Shown: piece by piece, positions 36,574 to 44,372 of the stretch
Layout: every line of letters begins with the position of its first letter
How positions within the stretch are numbered: position 1 is the first letter of the stretch
Assembly: GCA_003665935.1 (NCBI GenBank)
Contig: QPLR01000002.1
Span: 434,001-498,000 of the forward strand
Reading direction: 5' to 3'
Length of the DNA stretch: 64,000 nt
Origin: Halobellus sp. Atlit-31R
Lineage (GTDB): Archaea; Halobacteriota; Halobacteria; Halobacteriales; Haloferacaceae
Made by a program: the position numbers and the translations under genes
Notes under the pieces: model-generated
The model's input: only the letters and a program-made list of their open reading frames with translations
Databases searched by the model: none
Told to the model about the DNA's origin: nothing

Positions 36574-36727
36574 ACGTGATCCTCTCGCGCGTTCCTGAAA
36601 AGACTGCACGAAACGCCGATCCGTTTGTCGCCACCGGCGCCGAGCGGACGCCGTCGGCGGGCGCGTTTCCTCACACCGGCGGGCGCGTTTCTTCAACGTT
36701 ATACGGGCGGGTGCAGTCTGGACCGAT

Positions 36728-37366
36728 ATGGGCAAGCACATCCTGCTTCTGGGCCCGCCGGGCGCCGGAAAAGGAACGCAGTCGAAGCGACTCGCAGCCG
36801 AGTTCGATCTCGAACACGTGACGACCGGCGACGCGCTCCGCTCCAACAAGCAGATGGACATCAGCGAGATGGACACGGAGTACGACACGCCGGGCGAGTA
36901 TATGGACGCCGGAGAGCTCGTCCCCGACGCTGTCGTCAACGCGATCGTCGACGAAGCGCTCACGAGCGCCGACGGCTACGTGCTCGACGGCTACCCGCGG
37001 AACCTCGAACAGGCCGAGGTCCTCTCGGAGATGACGGACCTCGACGCCGTCGTCTACCTCTCCGTCGACACCGAGGAGTTGGTCGACCGGCTGACCGGCC
37101 GCCGCGTCTGCCCCGACTGCGGCGCGAGCTACCACGTGGAGTTCGAGCCGCCGGAGGAGTCCGGCGTCTGTGACGAGTGCGGCGCGGCGCTCGAACAGCG
37201 CGACGACGACACCGAGGAGACCGTCCGCGAGCGACTCCGCGTCTACGAGGAGAACACGGCTCCCGTCGTCGAGCATTACCGCGACGAGGGCGTCCTCGTC
37301 GAGGTCGACGGCGAGGGAACGCCGGACGAGGTCTTCGAGTCGATCGTCGACGTCGTCGACGAGTAA
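36728..37366 (+). CDS. adk: Adenylate kinase
   Basis: A 212-residue adenylate kinase (ATP + AMP to 2 ADP). P-loop [13 protein letters not shown]-binding region [19 protein letters not shown], and a zinc-type LID with four cysteines (CPDC ... CDEC). Last-base start ATG follows a TATA-like gttatacg about 25 bases upstream, so leaderless. In haloarchaea it is usually followed by the DUF106 and cmk genes, exactly as here. Confidence 0.95.
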   Translation: MGKHILLLGPPGAGKGTQSKRLAAEFDLEHVTTGDALRSNKQMDISEMDTEYDTPGEYMDAGELVPDAVVNAIVDEALTSADGYVLDGYPRNLEQAEVLSEMTDLDAVVYLSVDTEELVDRLTGRRVCPDCGASYHVEFEPPEESGVCDECGAALEQRDDDTEETVRERLRVYEENTAPVVEHYRDEGVLVEVDGEGTPDEVFESIVDVVDE

Positions 37367-37496
37367 CCGGTCCTGCACAATCCGTTTCGTCTGCGCGGCG
37401 GGTTCGCCGCGTGCTGCGGCAACCAACGAGACCCGTCGAGATCCGTCGCGCAGAGAGTAAAAGCTTCTTTACCACTAGGGGGCTAGCTGTGGGTAG

Positions 37497-38420
37497 ATGC
37501 CACGAATCGAATCGAAGGTTCGCACCCTCGTCTCCAAAGACGACGGGATGCGCGAGGCCGTCGAGACGGTCCTCGATCAGGCCGACGGCGGCGACGTGCG
37601 GTGGCTCGACGTGAAGGGCGACCTCACGTCCGGTCAGTGGGGCCGCCTCATCGAGAAGGAGATCCTCGTCGAGGGCGAGGAGGGCTTCCGGCTGGCCGAC
37701 GTCGAGGCGACGCGGGCGGGGCTGGAGCCCGCATCGAGTACGACCACAGGCGGGTCCTCGGGCGATAGTAGTGCCGCTGCCGACGACGACGAGTCGTCGT
37801 GGTCGATCTACGACAAAGGCGCGGCCGTCATCACCGTGGGACTCTTCGTCGGCTACTCCTGGAAGCCGCTGCGGGATCTCATCGGTACGACGATGGACAC
37901 CGCGCTCGGCCCGCTGGGCGAGATGCTCCCCTTCTACGCCGTCGTGATGATTCTCGCGCTGGCGACGGGGCTGTACTCGACGCTGCTGCAGGCGAATCTG
38001 ATGAATATGGACAAGATGGCCGCCTACCAAGAGCGGATGAAAGACATCCAAGAACGCCGCAAGGAGGCCAAAGAGGCCGGCGACGACGACGCCCTCGACG
38101 CGATTCAGGAAGAGCAGATGGACGCGATGGGCGACCAGCTCGGGATGTTCAAAGAGCAGTTCCGGCCGATGGTGTGGATTATGTTCCTCACCATCCCGGT
38201 GTTCCTCTGGATGTACTGGGCGATCGGCGTCGGGCAGAACGCGACCGCGCACGTCCCGCTGGACCCGCTCGTGCTGCCGCTCCGCGGACAGGTCGAGTGG
38301 ACCGAGTCGGTGATCGGGCCGATCCAGGCGTGGATCGTCTGGTACTTCCTCTGCTCGATGGGCTTCACCCAGATCATCCGCAAGAGCCTCAACATCGACA
38401 TCTCGCCGACGACGTCCTGA
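37497..38420 (+). CDS. DUF106 family membrane protein (EMC3/TMCO1/Oxa1 superfamily)
   Basis: A 307-residue membrane protein. Residues 1-75 form a soluble domain with helices and the pattern KGDLTSGQWGRLIEKEIL. Membrane helices follow near 105-125, 140-165, 225-245 and 265-290, with a charged cytoplasmic coiled-coil (NMDKMAAYQERMKDIQERRKEAKEAGDDDAL) between the second and third. This is the DUF106 pattern; the family is related to YidC/Oxa1/EMC3 insertases. Its place between adk and cmk is conserved in archaea. A TATA-like run aaaagcttcttta lies about 35 bases upstream. Confidence 0.88.
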   Translation: MPRIESKVRTLVSKDDGMREAVETVLDQADGGDVRWLDVKGDLTSGQWGRLIEKEILVEGEEGFRLADVEATRAGLEPASSTTTGGSSGDSSAAADDDESSWSIYDKGAAVITVGLFVGYSWKPLRDLIGTTMDTALGPLGEMLPFYAVVMILALATGLYSTLLQANLMNMDKMAAYQERMKDIQERRKEAKEAGDDDALDAIQEEQMDAMGDQLGMFKEQFRPMVWIMFLTIPVFLWMYWAIGVGQNATAHVPLDPLVLPLRGQVEWTESVIGPIQAWIVWYFLCSMGFTQIIRKSLNIDISPTTS

Positions 38421-38498
38421 TCCGGGTCGGACGGGACGAACTCGTCGTCCGGCGGTCTCAAAGACAACCTCTTTTACCCGCCTGCCCGGAGCAATTGT

Positions 38499-39077
38499 AT
38501 GTTGTTGACCGTCTCTGGCCCCCCGGGGGCCGGTAAGAGCACTACCGTTACGGCTCTCGCGGAGGCGTTCGATCTCGAGCACGTGAGCGGCGGCGACATC
38601 TTCCGCGAGCTCGCAGCCGAGCGCGGGATGACCGCCGTGGAGTTCAATCGGCTCGCCGAGGACGACGATCAGATCGACCGCGACCTCGACCGTCGGCTGC
38701 GGACCGTCGCGCTCGAACGCGACGACGTCCTGCTGGAATCGCGACTCGCCGGCTGGCTCGCCGGCGACGCCGCCGACCTCAGACTGTGGCTCGACGCACC
38801 GATCGAGGTCCGGGCCGCGCGGATCGCCGAGCGCGAGGACAAGTCGGCCGAGACGGCGCTCGAAGAGACCCGTGCCCGCGAGGAGAGCGAGGCCCTCCGG
38901 TACGAGGAGTACTACAGCATCGACATCTCCGATCTCTCCATCTACGACGTGGCGCTGAACACCGCTCGTTGGAGCGAGGCGGACGTCCCCGACATTCTGA
39001 CGGCCGCGGTCCGCGCGTACGACCCGGCCGCAGACGAGGGCAAATACCCCGTCGAGGGCGTCAGCTACGACTTCTGA
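38499..39077 (+). CDS. cmk: (d)CMP kinase
   Basis: A 192-residue CMP kinase. P-loop [19 protein letters not shown], and the LID-like [24 protein letters not shown] segment are present. It phosphorylates CMP/dCMP for nucleotide recycling. It has a TATA-like box (ttttacccg) near its start. It belongs to the adk-DUF106-cmk-cbf5 group, with cbf5 12 bases downstream. Confidence 0.9.
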   Translation: MLLTVSGPPGAGKSTTVTALAEAFDLEHVSGGDIFRELAAERGMTAVEFNRLAEDDDQIDRDLDRRLRTVALERDDVLLESRLAGWLAGDAADLRLWLDAPIEVRAARIAEREDKSAETALEETRAREESEALRYEEYYSIDISDLSIYDVALNTARWSEADVPDILTAAVRAYDPAADEGKYPVEGVSYDF

Positions 39078-39089
39078 ACGCGATTCACG

Positions 39090-39974
39090 ATGACATCACT
39101 TCGCGGCCCCCCCGACGAACGCTCCGTCGACGAGTTGCTGTCGTTCGGTGTGGTGAATCTCGACAAGCCGTCCGGCCCCTCGGCGCACCAGGTGTCCGCG
39201 TGGGCGCGGGACGCTGCGGGCGTCGAGCGCGCCGCACACGCGGGAACGCTCGACCCGAAGGTCACGGGCTGTCTCCCGATTCTGCTCGGCGACGCCACCC
39301 GGCTCGCGCAGGTGTTTCTCGAAGGAGCCAAAGAGTACGTCTCGGTGCTCGAACTCCACGGCCCGGCCCCCGCAGACCTCGACGCCGTGCTCGCGGAGTT
39401 CGAAGGCGAGATCTACCAGAAGCCGCCCCGCAAGAGCGCCGTCGCCCGCCGCCTCCGGAGCCGAGAGATCTACGCGCTCGACCTGCTCGAAGCGAGGGAC
39501 AGACAGGCGCTCGTCCGCATCCGGTGTGAGAGCGGGACCTACATTCGGAAACTGTGTCACGACCTCGGGCTGGCGGCGGGGACGGGCGCGCACATGGGCG
39601 ACCTCAGACGGACGGGGACGGACCCCTTCGACGACACGGACCTCGTCTCGACGGCCGACCTGACGGACGCGCTCGTCTTCGCCGCGGAAGGCGACGACGG
39701 TCCGCTGCGGGAGGTCGTCGCCCCCGCCGAACGAGCGCTGCGGCACCTCCCGCAGCTCACCGTCGCAGTTTCGGCCGCCGAACAGATCGCCGAGGGGGCA
39801 CCCGTGTACGCGCCCGGCGTCGTCGCTGTCGACGACGCGACCGGAGCGGCCGACGAGGGGGCGCTGGTCGCTTGCGTCACGCCCGACGACGCCGCGGTCT
39901 GTCTCGGACGTCTCGTCGGTGACCCCGACGCCGACACCGGCGAAGTGGTTTCGCTCGAACGCGTCCTCGTCTGA
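39090..39974 (+). CDS. cbf5: tRNA/rRNA pseudouridine synthase Cbf5
   Basis: A 294-residue archaeal Cbf5 (dyskerin), the catalytic subunit of H/ACA ribonucleoproteins and a tRNA pseudouridine-55 synthase. Catalytic Asp55 sits in HAGTLDPKVTGCL. RIRCESGTYIRKLCHDLG is the second conserved TruB-type motif, and the C-terminal PUA domain (about 215-294) begins LPQLTVAV. The ATG is 12 bases after cmk, consistent with co-transcription. Confidence 0.93.
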   Translation: MTSLRGPPDERSVDELLSFGVVNLDKPSGPSAHQVSAWARDAAGVERAAHAGTLDPKVTGCLPILLGDATRLAQVFLEGAKEYVSVLELHGPAPADLDAVLAEFEGEIYQKPPRKSAVARRLRSREIYALDLLEARDRQALVRIRCESGTYIRKLCHDLGLAAGTGAHMGDLRRTGTDPFDDTDLVSTADLTDALVFAAEGDDGPLREVVAPAERALRHLPQLTVAVSAAEQIAEGAPVYAPGVVAVDDATGAADEGALVACVTPDDAAVCLGRLVGDPDADTGEVVSLERVLV

Positions 39975-40085
39975 GCGCGGGGAGGTGTACCGATTCCCCG
40001 GTCGTCTATCTCTCGGCTCCGTCCCGACCGGCGCAGTGAAACGAAGGACTTAACGGTGATAGCGGTCTCTGAACGAATGCACCCT

Positions 40086-40156
40086 GGGACCGTGGGGTAG
40101 TGGTATCCTCTGCCGATGGGGTCGGTAGGACCTGAGTTCGACTCTCAGCGGTCCCA
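40086..40156 (+). tRNA. tRNA-Pro (anticodon GGG)
   Basis: A 71-nt class I tRNA: acceptor GGGACCG with CGGTCCC, D arm GGGTAGTGGTATCC, anticodon stem TGCCG/CGGTA around ATGGGGT (GGG at 34-36), T arm CTGAG-TTCGACT-CTCAG, discriminator A. No intron. A TATA-like cttaacgg lies about 40 bases upstream. Confidence 0.92.
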
Positions 40157-40424
40157 TGGCCGTTTTCTCCAAGAAGTTCGGGTAACAGTTGAATTAGCCG
40201 TTAGTCTCGGAGGTGCGTCGGCGTGACGCCGCTTGACTCCGCCGCGAAACGCGACAGTGGCTCGGCCAGCTGAAGGAGCGTCTCTACGTCGCTGCGTGAA
40301 CTGTATCGAACGACCTCATCCAGTGGAAAGCAGCATCGCTCGAACTCGGAGCGGCGACGGACGACGTTGCTCCTATGTTCGGGTAACAGTCGAACCAGTC
40401 ACCGCCCTCCGGTGATCACATCGA
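40157..40424. other. Gene-remnant region after tRNA-Pro with 14-bp direct repeats
   Basis: A 268-base stretch with no intact gene. A direct repeat gttcgggtaacagt occurs at 40176-40189 and 40377-40390, and similarity continues for a few bases downstream of each. The plus strand between them has a frame with a protein-like phrase (SNDLIQWKAASLELG) interrupted by stops, suggesting decayed coding DNA. No function can be assigned. Confidence 0.35.
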
Positions 40425-40856
40425 CTACTCCAGCCGCGCCAGCGTGTTCGGGTCGCGCTCGCCGCCGAAGTACCGCTCCAGAGCGGTTCCGAACGGGGCC
40501 GAGCCGTCCGCGGCCGTATCGAAGAGCGTCATCGAAGAGCGGAACTTCCGGTCGTCCGGCGAGCCGAAGATGTCGGTCGCCGAGCGCCCATCGACGGCGA
40601 GTACGAGTTCCGTGCACTCTCGGAGTCGCGGACCGAGTACCGGGTGTGCGAGATAGGCGTCGGCCTCTTCCCGCGACCTGATCGCGTAGCGCTGGGACAT
40701 CTGACTACGGCCGAGGCCCTCGACCTGCGGGAACACGTACCACATCCAGTGGGTGCGCTTGCGCCCCGACCGCAGCTCCCGCTTGAGGTTCTCGATCACG
40801 GAGTCTTGGGCCTCGACGAAGCGTTCCAGATTGTGTGGGTCGCCAGGGTGTGTCAT
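40425..40856 (-). CDS. DUF1810 family protein
   Basis: A 143-residue DUF1810 protein. The typical stretches are LERFVEAQDSVIENLKRELRSGRKRTHWMWYVFPQ and YAIRSREEADAYLAHPVLG, followed by the SATDIFGSPDDRKFRSSMTLF core. The family is broadly distributed and calpastatin-like in name, of unknown function. Stand-alone gene. Confidence 0.85.
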   Translation of the reverse strand: MTHPGDPHNLERFVEAQDSVIENLKRELRSGRKRTHWMWYVFPQVEGLGRSQMSQRYAIRSREEADAYLAHPVLGPRLRECTELVLAVDGRSATDIFGSPDDRKFRSSMTLFDTAADGSAPFGTALERYFGGERDPNTLARLE

Positions 40857-41000
40857 CGTCCAGTTCGTACGGCTCGCTCTAGCTTCCTCAAGCCTTGGGG
40901 CATTCGCTTCGATCGCCTGTGAACTGAGTGGGGACCTCCTGGATTCGGCGCTCGCAGGCGACCGGCAGAGCCCCCCGCACCGCCCGCCCTGCGACGGGTG

Positions 41001-41669
41001 TCAGCCCGTCCGCTCGCCGACGATCGCCTCGAAGTTCGCGAAGAGCCGCCCGGCGGTGACGTCCGCGAACGAGTGGCTCTCCGACTCCCACCCGAAGTCT
41101 TCGACGAGTCGGTCGCGGTGCGACGCGGTGATCTCCGGGTGGAACTGGACCGTCCACAGCGGTGCTGACCGGTGGCGGGTGCCGAACACGCGGGCGTGGG
41201 CTGCCGACGCGATCACCTCCATATCTGCTCCGGGCTCGGTCACGGCGTCGCCGTGCAGCGAAACGACCGTCGAGTCGATCCCCTCGAACAGCGGATCGTC
41301 CGCGAGCGTGGCCTCGACGAGTGTCGCGGTCGTTCCGATCCGTTCGACCGTTCCGCCGAGTGCCGAGTTCGCTATCTGATGTCCGAAGCAGACGCCGAGC
41401 GTCGGGATCTCTCGTTCGACGAGCTCGCGGACGAGAGCTTCCTGTTCGGCGATCCACGGTCGGCTGTCCGCTTCGTACACGGCGGCTGTGCTGCCCGTCA
41501 GCACCACTCCGTCTGCCTCGTCGAGAGGCACTCGTTCGCCGGCGACGAAGTCCACCTCCTCTGCGGTCGGGAACCCCGCTGCCAACGCGTCACAGTGGTA
41601 CTCGCAGTCGGGATCGACCTCGTTGCGGACGACGTACAACGCCGACGAGCGCGTGGTAGCGGTTGTCAC
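41001..41669 (-). CDS. Type 1 glutamine amidotransferase-like protein (paralogue)
   Basis: A 222-residue class I amidotransferase. The nucleophile Cys is in LGVCFGHQIAN, the catalytic His in WTVQFHPEI. The N-terminal GSTAAVYEADSRPWI matches the other copy at 27838-28566. GTG start at 41669 sets the length; the longer upstream frame lacks similarity. Stand-alone, no synthetase partner; substrate unknown. Confidence 0.8.
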   Translation of the reverse strand: MTTATTRSSALYVVRNEVDPDCEYHCDALAAGFPTAEEVDFVAGERVPLDEADGVVLTGSTAAVYEADSRPWIAEQEALVRELVEREIPTLGVCFGHQIANSALGGTVERIGTTATLVEATLADDPLFEGIDSTVVSLHGDAVTEPGADMEVIASAAHARVFGTRHRSAPLWTVQFHPEITASHRDRLVEDFGWESESHSFADVTAGRLFANFEAIVGERTG

Positions 41670-41776
41670 GTACCCTCTCGTTCTCCGCCCATCGACCTCA
41701 TCTTTTCGACTGGGTCGATCGCTCGCCGGCGGCGGACGCTCGGCTCCGACGGCGGTCCCGTCTCCCCCCTCTGCGA

Positions 41777-43525
41777 TCAGACCGCGTCGCGGTCCGTGGA
41801 CGAACTGCTCGCGGCGGGGGCCGCCACGGCGCTCGCGGGCAGTTCGATCCGTACCACGGTCCCGGTGTCGGAGACGTCGAACTCGACGCTGCCGCCGAGT
41901 GCAGCGACACCCCACTTCACGATCCACAGCCCCAGGCCGCTGCCGTGTTCGAGCGCGGTCTCTTCGGTCGCGTCGAGCACTCCGAGTTCGTGCTCCGGGA
42001 TGCCCGGTCCGTCGTCCGCTACCTCGAAAACGAGCGGGCCGTGTTCGGAGTCGCTCTCGACTACCCGGACCGTTGCGGTCGGCTCTTCGGCCGTACTATG
42101 TTCGAGCGCGTTTTCCAGGACGTTCTCGAAGACGACGGCGAGTTTCGACGGCGCTGCGCGGACTCGAAGCTCCGAGGGGACGTCGATCCGGATCTCGCCG
42201 GATCGTCCGGCCGTGAGCGACTCGGCGCTGTCTTCGAGGAGTCCTCGCACGTCGGTACGGTCGTTTCCATCACCATCGGCACCTATCACACGCTCGATAG
42301 TCCGGGCCTTCGCACCCAGATCGACGACGCCCGCCGTCTTCGTCTCGGCCGTCTCCAGCATCCGGCGGAGTTCGGGGTCGTCGACGCGGTCGGTGGCGAT
42401 GTCCAGGTAGCCCTGCACGACGTTCAGATCGTTCCGGAGGTTGTGCCGCAGGACTCGGTTGAGAACCGCGAGACGCTGTTCACGGCGGCGCTCCTCGGTG
42501 ATGTCCTGCAGCACGATCGTGTCGCCGACGGCGGTTCCCGAGGCGTCCGTCAGCGGCGAGGTCGTGGCGGCGTACTCCCGACGGCGGCCGTCGACCGTTC
42601 GCGCGATCGTCTGTCGGTCGCCGTCGAGGTCGACGTCGGTCAAGTGAGACGCGAGGGGCTGGCCGAGCGCCGTACTCGCGGTCGTTTCGAGAACGCGGGC
42701 CGCCTCGTCGTTGAGTTCGATGATCCGCTCACCGGCGTCGACGATGAGGACCGCCGTCCCGAGATTATCGATCGCCCTGCGGTCGGCGATCCGGCGGGCG
42801 GCCGGCACCAGCTCGAACATATCACGCGAGAAGAACGCGTACATATCGAACACGAGGTGGATCGGGAAGAGCAGCGGCGTGAGGTTCAGCGGCGGCGTGA
42901 TCCCGACGCCGGCGAGCCAAAACAGGAAGGGGAGACCGGGGAAGATGGGTGAAATGGCGATAGCTGCCGCCTGTGTCCGGTAGAGTGGGCCGTAGCTGAA
43001 CACCGTATCGGCGAGCAGAAACGACGCGACGCCGATCATCAGAATGAACCCGGCGGCGTTGACGAACAACCACGGCTGGTGGGTGTAGGTGACCGTCGCC
43101 AGGCCGAACGTGGGTTCGATGCGGTAGGCCCGCCACGCGACGTGGTGCCAGGGGTTGGTGACGACGACGAGAGTGTGCAGCACCTGGAGTCCGACGATAC
43201 CGCCCATCACCTTCGATCGGAGGACGTCCGTCCGGCCGGTGTACTCCAGCGCGAACGCGAGAAAGCAGACGCCGATGAAGTTGATCGCCAGCCAGATCGG
43301 CACCTCGAACGCCCGTCGGAGCACCGGGTCGAACACGAACAGCGCGACGCCGTAGGAGAGGGCCCAAAGCGCCTCGCACCCGATCGTCGCGATGAAGAAC
43401 CGCCCCCCGAGTCGGTCGCGGTACGGCCAGAGATACAGCAGAAACCCCACGGAGACGACGCCGGAGGCGATCGAGGCGATCGCCACCCACGGAAAGGCCT
43501 GAAGCACGGACGTCTCTCCGGTCAT
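41777..43525 (-). CDS. Histidine kinase with 7-helix N-terminus and PAS domain
   Basis: A 582-residue sensor kinase. Seven hydrophobic segments cover about residues 8-235 (haloarchaeal 7TM histidine-kinase N-terminal domain). A PAS domain (about 245-345: ILIVDAGERIIELNDEAARVL) leads to the phospho-acceptor His361 in RVLRHNLRNDLN. The ATP-binding region has NVLENALEHS, DDGPGIPEHE and HGSGLGLWIVKW. Its signal and response regulator are unknown. Divergent in context with no adjacent regulator. Confidence 0.9.
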   Translation of the reverse strand: MTGETSVLQAFPWVAIASIASGVVSVGFLLYLWPYRDRLGGRFFIATIGCEALWALSYGVALFVFDPVLRRAFEVPIWLAINFIGVCFLAFALEYTGRTDVLRSKVMGGIVGLQVLHTLVVVTNPWHHVAWRAYRIEPTFGLATVTYTHQPWLFVNAAGFILMIGVASFLLADTVFSYGPLYRTQAAAIAISPIFPGLPFLFWLAGVGITPPLNLTPLLFPIHLVFDMYAFFSRDMFELVPAARRIADRRAIDNLGTAVLIVDAGERIIELNDEAARVLETTASTALGQPLASHLTDVDLDGDRQTIARTVDGRRREYAATTSPLTDASGTAVGDTIVLQDITEERRREQRLAVLNRVLRHNLRNDLNVVQGYLDIATDRVDDPELRRMLETAETKTAGVVDLGAKARTIERVIGADGDGNDRTDVRGLLEDSAESLTAGRSGEIRIDVPSELRVRAAPSKLAVVFENVLENALEHSTAEEPTATVRVVESDSEHGPLVFEVADDGPGIPEHELGVLDATEETALEHGSGLGLWIVKWGVAALGGSVEFDVSDTGTVVRIELPASAVAAPAASSSSTDRDAV

Positions 43526-43663
43526 CCCTCGGTAGTAAAAAGATACTGCGAGCGGCGGATCTGACCCGCGGGGCCGTCGGCCGACCGGAGGTCGTCGAGA
43601 GCGAGACGGACCGGGACTGAGCGACGCGACGGTCCGGGAACTCCCGGAGTGCGGCGCGATACA

Positions 43664-43697
43664 GGGTGTGATCGAATACGGGGTGTGATCGAATACG
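43664..43697. repeat. 17-bp tandem duplication
   Basis: The unit gggtgtgatcgaatacg is present twice without gap, in the spacer between the kinase and the membrane-protein gene. The second copy is followed by another ggg. It may be a slippage duplication of a promoter element. Confidence 0.75.
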
Positions 43698-43711
43698 GGG
43701 TATGGCCGCAG

Positions 43712-44266
43712 TCAGTCGGCGAGCCACTGCCGGACCGCGCCGACGACCAGTCTGTCGAGCGCGTGAGTCGCGACCGCGAACGCAACGAAGAAGGTAGCGA
43801 CGGTGAGGAACTCCCGAGGGACGAACGCACCGGGGTCGAGGGTCCCGACGACCCGGATCAGCGCGGGGAGCGACCGCATCGCGGTGTCGAACGTCCACAC
43901 GGCGACGACGCCGCCGACGAGCAGCGCCGCGAGGTAGAACTCGGTCTGCGGTTCCGAGAGGGTGCCGCTCCGGGCAGTTTCCCGACGCACCGCGTCCGCG
44001 GTGCCGACGCCGAGCGCCGCCAGCTGTCGCCGGAGCTGATCGAAGGCGGTCGTCGCGAGGACGAACCAGAGCGCGGCGGCGAGACCGAGCCCGACAGTCG
44101 ACGGAGGGACCGAGAGGACCCCCGCGAACGTCGCCGTGACAGTCGGCGTGACGCGATCGACGACGACGTAGAACAGGGCGTAGCCGAGAACGGCGTCGAC
44201 GGGGCCGTACGCCGGCACTGACGGGCCGTCGGTCGCCTCCGCTGGGGCATCGACGTCAGGGACCAT
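43712..44266 (-). CDS. Multi-helix membrane protein of unknown function
   Basis: A 184-residue membrane protein with about four to five hydrophobic segments (near 22-45, 50-72, 95-125, 150-175), a short cytoplasmic N-terminus MVPDVDAPAEATDG and a charged loop near 75-95. No family recognised. It lies between two histidine kinases on the same strand and may assist or sense with them, though that is only context. The ATG at 44266 gives a clean N-terminus; the upstream Met would add ten residues. Confidence 0.6.
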   Translation of the reverse strand: MVPDVDAPAEATDGPSVPAYGPVDAVLGYALFYVVVDRVTPTVTATFAGVLSVPPSTVGLGLAAALWFVLATTAFDQLRRQLAALGVGTADAVRRETARSGTLSEPQTEFYLAALLVGGVVAVWTFDTAMRSLPALIRVVGTLDPGAFVPREFLTVATFFVAFAVATHALDRLVVGAVRQWLAD

Positions 44267-44372
44267 ACACGAGGTGACGTGCTCGAGCCGCATCAAAGTC
44301 AGAGCCGGTCAGCCAGGGGCCGGTCGGCCCAGTTCCGCACCGGTCGTCTGTAGCGCCGGGCCGACTCCGACG

